A stretch of DNA of 64,000 bases from contig SSBO01000003.1 in assembly GCA_005281725.1 (NCBI GenBank), positions 2,593,824-2,657,823 on the forward strand, in the 5' to 3' direction. Positions 12,444 through 25,800 of this stretch are shown here, piece after piece. The DNA is from Wuchereria bancrofti. Taxonomy: Eukaryota > Nematoda > Chromadorea > Rhabditida > Onchocercidae. The notes below the pieces were generated by a model. The model saw nothing but the letters and a program-made list of their open reading frames with translations, did no database searches and was not told the DNA's origin. The translations under genes and the position numbers were made by a program. Numbering within the stretch: position 1 is the stretch's first letter; each line of letters starts with the position of its first letter.

Positions 12444-14840
12444 TCGAGTGTATCGTCTTCTCAAGAAAATTATTATTAGAATTTCTTTTGATAATTTTTT
12501 GTTGATCATTGAATTTCAAAATCATTGCAAAACATTCCACAGTAGTAAATACTAGCTAGTATCATTCATTTTTGTTTATGTAATTATAAGAGATCAATAA
12601 TAAACAATATCGAATAGTACTTAATGACAAACAAGAAGTCATATATATATATATGTAAACATATACTTTAAAAATATATTATGTAAACATCTAAAGTTAA
12701 TTTTTGATAATTTAAACTCCTATCAAACTGCTTCATAAAGAATTGATAAAATGATGTAAATTGACAACATAAATTTGTAGATAAATAATATGACAAAGTA
12801 ATAATCGATTTGTAAACTTTTAAGATATATTTCTCGAATCTTTTCAGTGTTTTTGATTCAATTAATAGAAAAAATATTGTTTAACTTTCACTTTCTATAA
12901 ATATTATAATCAGTAATGAATACAGTGGAATCAAATTCCTCTTTATTCATTCATTAATCATTCCGATGCTATCTACGGATACCATAAAAATTGAAAATAA
13001 GAAAGGATAAGGCGGAGCTTCCCCATTTATTGGTGTATTGAAATTGAATTCTACCTGAATACTTATCCCTTTCATGAGACCGTCCCATTGATCAAATCAA
13101 TCCCATTGTTTTCTTCACAACACCCTCCCCAATCACTTACCCATCATTTATTCATTCGTTCCCCCCTTTTATTGCTTTTTAATATTCAACAATAATACAG
13201 TTCCAAAAAAAAAGGCTGTCAAGTCATTCATTTGCCTTATTTGACAATACCGTATACCTTTCTAAGGTCGTTTGGTGGTGAATTTATGGAACAATACAAA
13301 ATTGACATAATTTTTATTTACATAATGCATACATGAAAAGTGAAAGCTATCAATCCTTTCCTTTTTAAAATCGTACTCATAACGCATTATCCCACTTTAC
13401 CCACGGAGACAACCAATGCACTCTAACCTTTCATACACCAGCATAATGACAATGAGGAAAAAGAAAAAACAAAGCAGCACCTTGATAAAACAGACCGATA
13501 CAAATAAATTCTCTTTCTTCTGCAATGTAAACAATCAAAACAGTGTCACTGACTAGTTTTATCTGATTGAAGTTATAACTCCCTTTTCCCATTACATATA
13601 TAAAAAGAAATGCAAATAAAAACAAAGTGCACAAAATTCAAAGAGAAAAAAACAATTTTAGCGCAACAAGAAATATTTAATTACAAAGTACATAAAATAA
13701 TTTAAAGAATACAATTAAATCTACAGGAAACATGGAAATAAAATCAAAATATCGCAATCGCTGTACAAACCACACGATTTTGATTCAAAGTTAGATAAAA
13801 CATATGAAATAATTCTGCTAAATATATTAATGTGGATCATTCCCTAAAGTTTCTGTAATAATTAATCGAATATAATAATGTCTAATATACGACAAGTATT
13901 GAATCTGAATGGTCGACTTTATACACACACACATGGAATCCAATACTTCATAATAAAGCTTAATATACATGAACTTGGATTTTTTTTTTGAGGAAATGAA
14001 ATGAAAAGTGCAGTGATCCTCTTCTATAATAAACGGTTCGCTATTTCCGTTAATGTAATATTACTGACACAATCAATATCATATTAAACAAAAAAGAAGT
14101 GAACAGTGAATTATTGGACTATATCTCAGATAGAGAAGTCATCCTAAGCATTGTACAAACTACAAATGGAAATTTTAAAGACAGTAAAGATCGGACAATG
14201 TCAGAGTAATTATTTTCTAGCTTTCTTCTCCTATCAGAAACTTCAAAACGGATACATGCAAATAGAGTTATAAACCGTTTTCGTAGACGATATAATCAAT
14301 GCTGTTTTGAATGAATGAAATGCAGTACACCCTGTAGTGATGTGCCCTACATATGACCCCCAATTAAGAGAGAAGTGTTGAAATAATGGTACAGAAGTAT
14401 ACTGTATAAAATATCTCGAAGGCTCGAGCACATTACTATTTGTAATATTATAAATTAAGAAGCTAATGTTATGAAAATTGTCTACTATTATTTATTACAA
14501 TTCTTTAAAATTAAGTGTAACTAATTGGTAAGGAAAATACTATAAGAAAGATTCTACTATAAGTTGAATATCTGCCTTTACCAGTCCTACCTAAAAAATA
14601 ATCAATATCTGTATAGCAGTGAGATAAATCATCCCTTAAAGAAGGAAAAAAATAAAGTAAAGAATACAACAACGGTAGAAACTTTCTATAGATTTTTCAG
14701 GTATACGAAGATCCAAATTTCTCTTTCCTTACTGCTTCTACTTTTCTGCTTTATCCAAATGTGGTGGAGCAAACAAAGGAATTAATATCAAAACAACGTA
14801 AACGACAGTGTTGATCTCTCAAGAAATGTTCTCACGGAAG
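12444..14840. other. Intergenic stretch between tRNA-Pro and YTH gene
   Basis: No confident gene was seen. On the minus strand, 13431-13634 (67 codons, VMGKGSYNFNQIKLVSDT…) and 14243-14431 (62 codons) read less like low-complexity sequence than their surroundings, but neither has convincing splice partners. Part of 14.1-14.84 kb is probably the 3' UTR of the YTH gene: TTTATT at 14491-14496 is an AATAAA signal on the minus strand. Confidence 0.5.
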
Positions 14841-17800
14841 TCAATACCGATGACGACTTGAATGTCTGCAATAAAATTCAAAATTAGATTAAATTTTCCA
14901 CACACTAAAGAAACACATGTAGACATTAGAAACTTCTTACAACTGAGATTAAAATTTTTATTTCTGCAATTTGTTTGTTTAAAACGGTTTTACTGTATAA
15001 ATTGACAGTAAAAGTGAAATAATTCTAGAAAAATAATTAAAATATATAGTGATTTTCTATGATCTATATGCCAAATTAAGAACACAAGATACAAGAAACT
15101 CATGAACGTGAAAAGTTAATATGTTGTATATGTGTAGCTATGCTGGAAAGCACCGATAACATGTTACATTTAATTCTTATGGTTGTGCATTATGAAAAAG
15201 ACCTCTGTAAAGTACGAAGCCATAGTCATAAACAGCAAATAAAAATTTTCATCAAAAAACTGATCCAAATAGGAAACCTTTTTTCATCACTGCATACTTA
15301 CAAATTAGTTTCTTGGAAAACGTTCAAAATATTTAAAACAAACATTTGGAAATATGAATATTCTTTACTACCTTCGAAATAATTCGTGCTCTTCATGAGA
15401 ATTGTCACGCCAATTACTTTTAGATGAATTGTGAGCCGAATAAGAATCATATTTGTGTCCTGATGATCGTTCTAAGCTATGTTTTTTCTCATGACTGAAA
15501 TAAAAAGAATATAGAAAAGCAAATGAAAAATGAAAACTTATTTCGATGATTCAGAATAATGATGATGACCACATATCAAAAAACTCACTCTGTTGACTTG
15601 GAACGGTGACGATGACTCCGTATTAAAGGACGGCGCTTCGGCGACAACCTTTTTGGCGATGCCCGACGCTTTCTCAAGGATGACGACAAACGAGAACTGT
15701 TATGTGAAGGATATGAAACCGCAACATCCATAAGGGGAAGCAGTCGAGAAGCACCCTATAAACATAGACAAACGATACCAAACATCTTATATGACTTCTA
15801 GCTCTAAAGCCAAGAAATGAATAAAAGAATTGTCATGAAAGATTTTAACCACAAATAAAAAAATCCTCTTAAATTTGATTAGCTAATAATTTAAACACAC
15901 ACATAGCTTTCCGTTCCACAATTCATTCTGCTACGGCTACCGTGTCTGCTTGAAGATAACAACATAGCAGGAGGTCGACCTTCCCTCAATAACTCTTTCA
16001 AAGTTTTCTTTATCGGCAAATTTCTGAAACTTTCCACGGTGTAGGAGTAAAACATTTTAGTTGTCCTACTGCAGTAGGGTAAAAAGAAACATGCGTGTAA
16101 TAATTTTTAGCATTTTTAAACAAATAAAAAATACTGATTGCCACAACAGTTTGATTATGGTATGATGCATTTGCACCACATGTGCAGAAAATATAACGAG
16201 CAGTTATATATTCCAAGTTTTTCTTTTCTTTTTTTTTTTATTAATAGCTGATCTCTATAACTCATATAAATGAAGAAAGATGAAGCTCACAAAAATCATT
16301 TTTCCGGAGAGCTTCATTTGCGAGACTCTGGAACCAGTCAAGAATCTGGGAATATCGTGGTTTTTAGATCATTTGGTTCGCACTTTTAAAGGAATGACGA
16401 GAAGAGGTATGAAGATATTCCTTATAAAACAAATTTCCTTCAAGAAACATATTACATAACAATTATGAAGAAACCACCTCTTCGCATTTCTGAATTCTAA
16501 ATAGGATATTTCAGTTTCCAATAAAGACGGCAGTTTTTGTGAATTATCTCGAATTTTCAGTTTCAGTGTTTTCAAATCAACACTATCATCAAATGGAAAT
16601 AAGCTGCAGAGCCGCTGACCCGCAGCACGCTGTATCTCACAACCATCAGAAGCAGCATATATCACTTTTTCTGAAAAAAAATGCAAAAAAAATCGGAATA
16701 AATTACGAGCAATATTTTCAGAATTCCATAAAGAACATCCTTAACAGAAACATTTTATTCTAACTCAAATTAGAAAAGGGGGGAGGGAGAGGAGGGGAGG
16801 GGGCAAAATTGGAAATCTAGAAGAAGTTGAATTGTTTCTTTAATAACTCTAATTTGGACTCAATAATGTTCCAAAATGAAATAAAAATTCTAGCATTTGT
16901 ACCGCAATTCCTTTTTTGATAATGATTGTACACATATATATTCCATAATTGAAAATACATTCAATTAAAAATCGAATTTTACGGCATTTGATAGATACAT
17001 GTAATTAGGAAAAATTCGACAAAGTATACGAAGTTTAATATTAGGTCTTTATTTCATAAAAATCTATTGAAAAATTATTCGGAAACAAAAAGTTCAAGCT
17101 GTTACAACCCGAAAAAAATCATATCCTGAATAAGCTTATGCTGAAGACAAAACGATTACTGCAATAGAGCAAAACCTTTCAAAAATTGGTTTTTAAACGG
17201 AAATAATGTCAAATAAATAAATGGTACCTTTATTGAATGGATTCTTAATATGGTCAGTTGCGCTAAGTGCAAGCGGACACTTTGTAATCCACTGCAGTTT
17301 GATGTTACCACCGCCTTTGAAATCAACCCATCTCATTGCTGGCTGACTTCTATATAGCGCTTCCGAACACATCCGTGCAAAACCTATTTAAAAAATCAAG
17401 CAAGGCCTTCAGTATCCCGTGTTTCTCAAGAAACTTTGATATTTTTATCAATCATAAACTATATCTGAAATACAAAGTATTACCGGCAAAATGATCCGCA
17501 TTTCGTGCAAGAAAAACCAGTATCACAACCGGAGCTCGCCGATATGCTTCTGCCAAAAGCTTTTCGACGAATGGATGGGTTGTCCACAACGAAGTTTCCA
17601 TCGCCAATTTGATATTTTCTTCGCATGCTCGTGCCAGGAAGAACTGTGCGCGATGCATCAAACATTCTATTTCGATTGACTCTAAATGGAAACGTGTTAC
17701 CTACCGGTAAGTTATATCTTAAAATATTGACGCATAAAGTTAGATTATAATAAAGAAGAATAAGAACAATTGCTGTTGCAAAGCGATCATTGGCATCAAT

Positions 17801-20458
17801 TTGAAAAGTACCTAGTTTGCTCAAGATGATGCAGAAATAATATACAACAAATTACCTGCACAAATGACTGCACCCGGTCGTTTATATTTATATGATTCTA
17901 TCGAACGTGCTCTTTTATATGTTGACACATCTTCTTTTTTCACCAAAGGTACTGAATTACAGCGGGATGGCTCTAATGTCTCTTCTGAAAATTCAAAGAA
18001 AAAACTGGCCGAAACCAATATACCATACGCACTACTCCAATACAAGTAAAGATTTTTTCAAGAACGATATTTCCTATTAAATTTCAGAATAGTACAGCAC
18101 AGTATAAAGTTTAAGTAAAGGGGATAGAACCGTTCAGAAAGTGGCCTGAAAACAAGCATGATTCTTAGGTACCTGGAAAAACAGAGAATTCAAGTTCACT
18201 TTTTTGAGAAATTATTTAAGCTCAATTCTGAAAGACTTAAAGTTCTGATTTCTAGAAATATCTATAGCCATTTTTAACACTTTTAAGAAAAGGTAAAGTC
18301 AGAGCCGGCTAATACCTTCTCATATTTAAAAAAAAAATAAAATAAAATATTTCAAATAAACTGAATGCCTAGAAAGTTATTTTGTAAAGTATAGGAAGTA
18401 TATCAGCATATAACTTTTTAGACAAATTTCGGCAAGTTCTGCATACTTCGATTCTCCTTTTTCTTCTGATGAAGGAATAAAAGAGCTGAAGAGCTCTGAA
18501 AGAATACTTGTTTGGTAAAACGCTGCAACTCAGCAACGTCCTGGAGAAAACCACTTGGTAACCCGATTATTTAGAAGTAATCTATAACGCTGAATCTAAT
18601 TTTTATCCGCAAATGAAATGCATTTAAAGCTAGATAAATGTAACACAAAAATAACCATGCGTTTCGTTGCATTCATCTCGCACCACTAGATCCAAATCCA
18701 CATCGCCTTCATCCAACTGGTCAGAATGATCCTCCACAACGACGACTACACCATCATTACTGACAGCCTGTGCTTGACAATATCCGATTTTGTTGTTGCC
18801 ATCATGACTTTTTTTGCTAGATTCAGAAGAATTACTCTGTTTGCTAGTGTCGCAATTGTCGTCGCTATCATGTTCGTCCACATTCTTTGACGGTCGTGAT
18901 TTGACACTTGGTGCTGCCCGATCACTGCTGGACGGATTTGAAGAATCGTCATCTACAGGTGGGCAAAGACTGCATTTTTAATCTTCTTTTGGGCATGTGG
19001 TGCCGATTCAGAGTTTAAGTTTCGAGGAAGACATGGCTGGCATGAGAATGCCGGTCAGTGGTGAGATGAAGACATATTATAATGACAAGGACTCATGTAG
19101 TTAGTCAGGTAACCTGAATTGGCGAATTTTCAGTAGACAGTTGCTTCCCAACATCATAGCCAAAGTTAACTGGAAAAATAGGAATCTTAATGGGAATAAG
19201 GTAATTGAAGTCATAGAAAGCAGCGTTTTCTAGTGAGTAAAATAGTTCGAGCTGTCGATAGCTTTATCAGCTTGGAGAAAGACTGGTTGGTAAATAGAAA
19301 TGGAAAATCAATGCAGCACGAGAAATTGTCTTGTCCCAGATCAAATTCTGATGGGGAAAGGGTAGATAACAAATGGGACGGTCAAAGGTAGCTTCATATA
19401 TGCAGGAATGGTAGTGGTTATCGATTTGTATTTCAACACAACGGGGGCAATAATCCCACCGAAGAGCAAAGCTGAAAGAAAAGAGCAGAATTGTTTTTAA
19501 AAAAAACTTCTTTTAAATCAATATTCAAAATTTACGAATTTGAAAAGTCCAAAATAATGTCCATGCAAATGTTTCAAGCTAGGATAAGATGTAGTAAAAA
19601 AGTTAACACTGCTAAACATAAGATTAACCATTCTATATCAGCGTTACTGCATTATAGAATCAAGTTACTACCACGAGATAGAGAAGCGTACACCCTTTAT
19701 CATGAAAAAATGGAGTTACTATGATTTCATGTTGATTTTTTCACGATTACTATTCCAGTGATCATGTCTTTGTAAAACATAAAGCAAAAGACAGTAGGAA
19801 AAACAATCCTGCGAAAAGAACATGCTGCCATGCACTATAAAATATATATCACTCTTTAGCGAACATAAGTAAGCACTGCTGAATATAAAACAGATTACTT
19901 CCTAAATAATATATTATAGTGGAAAATGCGGTCTATATTCACTAGCACAATGTTGCGTATTTCTAGAGATAATATAGGTGTATCTCCGTCTCATCATCTT
20001 TAGTTTTGGAGAATTTAGTTTCGGATCTACTTCTGGAAAAGCTCGGACACTGGATCAAGCTAACTGATTTACACTCGCAATGGTTCTATTAAAAAAATAC
20101 AATTAAAGTTGCTTTGTAATATGGGTTTTGAAAAATGACATTTTGGAACGAATAACCCAACACATTAAATTCCAGCCACCAAAACATCGCATGTCACTCG
20201 ATGAAATTCAAACTTTTGTCTCCCTTTTTATCAATTAATCCCCCCCCCCCCCCCCCCCAAAAAAAAAAAAAAAAAAAATATGATTTAAAGGAAGAACTTG
20301 AACTGTCAAACATCAAGCCGAATCGGACCGATCCTAAGCATACGAACATAGTAAAACAAAGGAGAAATGATCGTGTTAAATGTGAGAGGAAGGAAACACT
20401 TACCACGACTGGAGAAATCTGGCGAACCACATAACGCTTCATTCTTGAGTTCTGCCAT
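14841..20458 (-). CDS. YTH-domain protein, YTHDC1-like nuclear m6A reader
   Basis: Eleven exons join in phase to 514 residues: 20404-20458, 18656-18952, 18415-18495, 17856-17984, 17484-17681, 17228-17383, 16478-16670, 15903-16023, 15589-15755, 15372-15494, 14841-14865. Residues about 19-140 are acidic and Ser-rich. A YTH domain spans about 197-340 (HRAQFFLARACEENIKLA, later FARMCSEAL, LQWITKCPL, GQRLCSLFPFDDSVDL). The tail from about 395 is Arg/Ser/His-rich. W220 and W285 align with the two Trp of the m6A-binding aromatic cage of YTHDC1. The domain order (acidic N-terminus, YTH, basic tail) is that of YTHDC1, which binds m6A in nuclear RNA and influences splicing and export; the present protein is shorter than the human one (about 727). 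All splice sites are GT-AG; the exon 7 donor (GTGGTT) is the weakest. A trans-splice acceptor TTTCAG lies 16 nt before the ATG. Confidence 0.88.
16778..16803 (+). other. G-rich quadruplex-type motif in a YTH-gene intron
   Basis: Four runs of at least three G (6, 3, 4 and 5 G) separated by A, AGAGGA and A fit the canonical G-quadruplex pattern. It lies on the strand opposite to transcription, in the intron between exons 6 and 7 of the YTH gene. Confidence 0.7.
20240..20278 (+). repeat. Homopolymer pair C19-A20
   Basis: A run of 19 C is followed directly by a run of 20 A, in the first intron of the YTH gene, 126 bp from exon 1. Exact lengths may be affected by sequencing error. Confidence 0.85.
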
Positions 20459-20473
20459 CAAAACCACCTTTCG

Positions 20474-20477
20474 TCTG
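20474..20477 (-). promoter_or_regulatory. Trans-splice (SL) acceptor of the YTH gene
   Basis: On the minus strand AGATTTCAG ends at 20475, leaving a leader of about 16 nt before the start codon. It matches the nematode 3' splice consensus, has no upstream coding exon, and is best read as the spliced-leader addition site. Confidence 0.6.
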
Positions 20478-22259
20478 AAATCTAAACTTAATTTAGACTT
20501 CTAAAACTTTTCTGAAAAGTGATTAAAATGGATTATACGAATTAGTCCGACTTATTTTACAGGGAAAAAACCAGAACTACCAGATAACATAGTGACAAAG
20601 TACCAGGAAAAAATTGAAATATAATTGGTAGTGCTTGCATGCATGAATTTACTTTTGACAGAACGCCTCTGTAATTGATAAAATCTCACAACGAAAATTG
20701 GTTGGGAACTGATTTGCAAAAAGTTATAATCAAAAACTTTTTATATAGTACATTTTTTATGAGAGGCTGAAGAAGAGAGGGTAAGTTTGCAAAGATTAAT
20801 ATCTCTTTTTCTTATGTACTATTTCCGTCTATCCTTAGTGCGTAGTCTTTTTCTTCTAATCAGTTATATTTCTATACTAGTGAAAATTTCTATGAAAAGT
20901 TTTCTGATTTGTGTTTGTTGTGTTATCCAAAATCTTTATTGAGTTCAATGAAACTCAATTACTCGATTAATTAAAACTCGATTACTTAACAGACTGACAA
21001 ATTATCACTAGTGATTAATGTAACTCAATTAATTAAAACTCAATTACTTAACAGACCGATAAATTATCACTAGTGATTAATGTTTTCTTATTCCTTCCTT
21101 TTTCTCGTAGAGAATCTGGCCATCGTTACTTTTTAGTATTACTTCAGCTTTCTTTCATTCTCTTCTTAAATACGAATGCCTTTTGTGTTTGGAAATGATA
21201 TAGAAATAGTCGGTGGCACAAAAGAAAAATAAAGATTCAGAGTATCAATTCTTGTTTCCATGTGTTCAGTAAAAATTCTAATCCCATTTCACTTTTGTTT
21301 CATTTTTTTTTTTCGAAATTTAGATTAAATTTATTTGTCAACAGATAAACTTAACAACATGAATAATATTTCTAAGGTAAATCTTATATTGCTATTTTCT
21401 TCATTTTCAAATACTTTTATTCAACTACACGCCATAATGGAAATAGATGAGCATTAATTTTCACAGATTTCTTCTTAGCTTCTTTATTACTTTTTTACTT
21501 TTGCCTTATTCACGTGCGTAATGTTTACGTCGCTCATACATAACTGCATATATGTTTATGAGAAATAGAGGGTTAGGTAAAGAGTAGACATTGGCTTACG
21601 TTATGCGTTATGACTTACGTGGAATTGATATTGTAGTAGCTACATCTCTTCAAATAAACATTATATCGATGATATTTGATAAACAAAAATATCTTTTCGG
21701 TTGCCAATATCACATCATAATGTCGAAACTAGTCTGACAGGTTTCGGACAGATTGTGTGCAACATACAAACTTGAACAAAAACTCTCGCTAACCGGTTAC
21801 TCATTAATTGTACAATGTCTACTCTGTCACCATACTTTTCCACTTATCTACTCGTTTTTCATTTTTTCTTATTTTCTTAGTTGTTCCATTTTTTCTTATT
21901 TTTTTGTCGTTTGTGTGATAATTTTAGAATTAATCAGTTGCAAAATAATCTCACTTTGTTAGTTTGCCATCCTATTTATATTTTAGTTTGTCTCGATGAT
22001 TATTAAAGTTGCTACCTCTAGAGAGTCAATAGCACAAATCTTATGCAGATAGCATGTAGGTGAATTTTATTTTTCAAGTACATGGTATCAGTGTTCGTCA
22101 GCCAAATGATTATAATAATTTAATAGACAATGCGTCTGATAGTAAAACTTATTTGGTGCTAGCGTTTAATGACTAGATTCTTTAGAATTATTTCTCCTTG
22201 AATCAAAAGTCACATTATTTTTCAAATTTATCAGATAGTTCTTTAATTTTTCATTTTAG
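20478..22259. other. Divergent intergenic region, YTH gene to GILT gene
   Basis: This stretch lies between the 5' ends of two genes on opposite strands, so it should contain both promoters. No element could be named. It holds the 70-bp tandem duplication at 20952-21083. A short plus-strand frame at 21173-21229 (MPFVFGNDIEIVGGTKEK) is open but unsupported. Confidence 0.5.
20952..21083 (+). repeat. Tandem duplication of about 62-70 bp
   Basis: Two head-to-tail copies (20952-21021 and 21022-21083) share AACAGACYGAYAAATTATCA followed by CTAGTGATTAATGT. The first copy has an extra internal 8-bp ACTCGATT-type repeat. The palindromic core CACTAGTG is present in both. Confidence 0.85.
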
Positions 22260-22348
22260 CAACAACTTGCAATGTATACTGAAGAAGCGAAACGAATTCG
22301 ACACTAAGAATTTGTCTGCTTGTATTGAAAGAATCTGCTCAAAAATGG
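22260..22348 (+). CDS. Candidate upstream exon of the GILT-like gene
   Basis: An 89-nt open exon-like segment has a strong acceptor (TTTTTCATTTTAG) and a GTACGT donor. It encodes NNLQCILKKRNEFDTKNLSA followed by CIERICSKM. Its outgoing phase (1) matches the GILT exon starting at 22859, so the joined protein would gain a cytosolic N-terminal part. No upstream exon with a start codon in the required phase was found. Translation might instead begin at its last ATG (22345) or at 22885. Confidence 0.45.
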
Positions 22349-22884
22349 GTACGTATTTTTTAGTTCCCCCTTTAAATTTCATTTTTTGATTTGAAGCAGT
22401 TGCGCATTTGTTCAATAATTCAAGTATTTGTTGATTCATTTGTGTGTAACTCCTATGAATTATTTGTTAGCTAACCTGTAATTTCCATCTCGAGAAACCT
22501 CCTGGTTTTCCGTTTAATTGTTTTTTTATGCTTTATATTTTCGTTGTTGGACAGCAATCTTTTTAAAGCTTACAGTATTGTTGCTACATTTTTCCCTCAT
22601 AATAGTAGTTTGGTAAAGAAACTAATTGAATATAGCTTCTGTAAAATAAGCTTTTAATATTTACATGCAACTCTCTTCATTTGATTTACCATTCTTGGTA
22701 ACGCATTGATATTTTCTACTGATTAAATCACTAATGCATTTCATTTCTATTTGTGTATCATATTTTTCAAACACATCACAATTCTCGAATTTTAATGTGT
22801 TTGTGGGGTAGAACTCATTTGTGTATCGTTTGTTTAACAAAGAGTTGTTATGTTTCAGAACTGCAGAATGGCGTTATAAAGAGT

Positions 22885-25800
22885 ATGGCGCGGTATTTAT
22901 TCTGTTTTAAATGCCATTATTTTTGCATTCTCCCAGGTGTTGTTTTGATTTTTATCGTTTACCAATGGTTATTCACTCTGCTGTTGGAAATGACTACTGT
23001 TAAGGAAAGACCAGTAAGTTAATGAGATTCGGATTGTTAATGAGGATTTTATAGAATTTAATCTGCTTTTATGTTGCATGCCTCCTTTCAGTTAGTACAG
23101 GTTGCAACATATCGTGATAGAGATAGAGCTTAATATTCAGATTATATTATTTTTTATATAATTGTTGAAACTGCTGCGAAGGACATCAATTTGTCTCTTT
23201 TCTGTAAAGTTAAAAGTCATGTAATATCTTCATATTTTGAGATTTTATTAATTGGTAAACAATGAAATTCTAGCTTCCATTCGTACATAGAATTCTGGAG
23301 ACGTTTTTAGTGATGATTGAAGCACTAAAGTTTCATTTCTGTAAATGAAATGGTTGAAAAGAATATATGAATCAGAAGTGCTAATAAATCGCAGTTTTTC
23401 TGTTAAAGATATGTATTTAACTAAATATTTATTTAACTGATAGAACATTGTAAATTAAACTGTATTAAAAGGAATTTGGGCCAAACGTTTTTACTTAAGT
23501 CTCCAATAAGTCTTGATAATGATAAATTCGCTTTCATAGTAATAAATTAAACATCGAAGGTTTACTCATTGGATAGGTCAGATAAAATGTTTAATAATTA
23601 GTTTTGTGATTCTCTTTTAGAACACTCACTGTGATATTGACATAGATCCAAAATCAATACATATATGATTTTTTATAATTGATATTTCGTAATTTAAAAC
23701 TGGCTGATACAACCAGACAAACTTAAGAATTTACCTGGTATTTAGCATTCTTGCTTTGTGTTATATAGGGTTGCTTGTTAATAATTTTTTTCAAATGATT
23801 TTGGGTGCTTGTCAGTGGAGGTTTTCGAGATATATTGTTATTAATTATACTTGAATTTATGAGTTATCTGCCAAATTAATTATTTGACAGATTTTTTTTT
23901 GATTTGGATTAGCACTTTCTGTTGCTTCTATGTCACGCAAAAGCTATACTGCGTAGACGAAACTGCAACTAATTTCAAAATAATGTCATTCTTTCGAAAC
24001 TTTTATAAGACTTCTCGGCCAAAACTTTATTTATTTTTTTTCTTATACTTTTACTTGGGAGAAAAAGGAATAATGTAAACAAAGAAAAATCTACTAAATT
24101 TTTTTCTTCCGCTTTGATATCTCTCCATTTTCGTGCTGCTAAACCATTTAAAAGAAAACGGGGGGATTAATGCTTGATCATATTTGCTTTTGTGAGAAAA
24201 GTGCTGTACTTATTGACTGGATTCATATCTGACAAGCACAGATTATTAGTTATTCGTAAATTACTAGTTATTTTTATATTTCTTTTTATGAGGAAATGAT
24301 TGTAACTAGTTCTGTCCAGTCATTCAGTATGATTCGGATTTTGAATATGAACATGAAAGAAAAGGAGGTGTGTGGTAAACAAGATTTCTCTAAAGAAGAT
24401 AATTAGAAAGAAATGAGGAATGCAAACATTTCTCGTAGCTGTTGTTTATTTTGCTAATTTTGAATTACTTAACATTTTTTAAGATTCTCAACCATATTTG
24501 TGATATAATTAAAGTGCTATTGAGATTCCGTTTGTATTTAGAAAAACTGCAAGTTAATATCGGATGAAATTAGAAATGGAAATTGTTTTGTCTACTTATG
24601 AGATAGAAATCTCTTTGCCTTCTAACTGTTACCTTACAATGCAAAAATAGCTGTACTGATGATGATTAGCATTGTGCAGTCATTATCACCATATGCTTTC
24701 CTTATCTTCTTTTTTTTGAAATAGCTTATCTCTCAACTAATACTTTCAGCTACTATCATTTTTTTTCCTAATAATTGAATCCGTCAAAGCATTTTTTATT
24801 TGCTTTGTTTATTCAGGATGTAATTTTGATAGCAGTTACTCAACGGTTACAGTTTTTTAATTAACATTTCTGATTTCAGTATACGAAATGCAGAAGATTT
24901 TCCCAACAATTATAACAAATCTATGGATATTTTCTAGAATTAATTTTATCTAAATTTCAATTTGTATTCAGGTTCTATGTGAAAAACTTTTAAAAAAGTT
25001 GAGAAAGTTTTGTTTGCAAATATCAAATAACAGAGATTTTCAAAAGAAATTATGTTTTTCAACTCATATCTTAATACACCTTCGCAAAGATCAATTTTCC
25101 TCCTATATTAATTAACATCCTTTTCTTCACGTCTTTTTGCTTGGAACCAACTAGATCTATATCTTTTGCCTACGTTGGAAGGAATTATTTGCTCTTTATG
25201 TTTGACCGCATTAATTGTACTAATTTAACGCTTCACACAATTCTTCCAACTTGTCAGTTCCGGTAATTACATTGAAACTTGATCAAAGTTTCAAAGAAAT
25301 TTTAAATCTTTAAGACATAAAAAGGAAGTGATTTATGAGAAAATGAAAAAGGGAATTATATAAATTTCCCCGAAGGCTCAGAAGTGAGATCAGGAAAGCG
25401 AAAGATATCCTGAACGAACTTTTAATCCAAAAGTCAGAATTGTCAGAATATTTGGATCAAAGCGAAACCAATTCAAATGAAATCGAAGATTTTTTGAACA
25501 ACTAATATTTTTCTGGAATGATCGTTTTTCAAGAAATGAAAGTGGATGATAGAGCACCTTGAGTCCGCCATGCTGATTTCTTGTCCTTTGGGATCAGTGT
25601 TTATTAACCTTGAAATGATTTTTTTCTTTCTCTTTCTCTTTTTTTCCTACATAGTCGCAAATCGTTGAAGATGTTTAAAATTTTAAATGTGTATTTAATT
25701 TGATTCGTGTTGCAATATTATTTTTCTAACTTCAATGGTATCAGCTTCATTTATATCAAAATAACAGTGCTAGGAAATTTTTCTTACCATAGTAAGCAAA

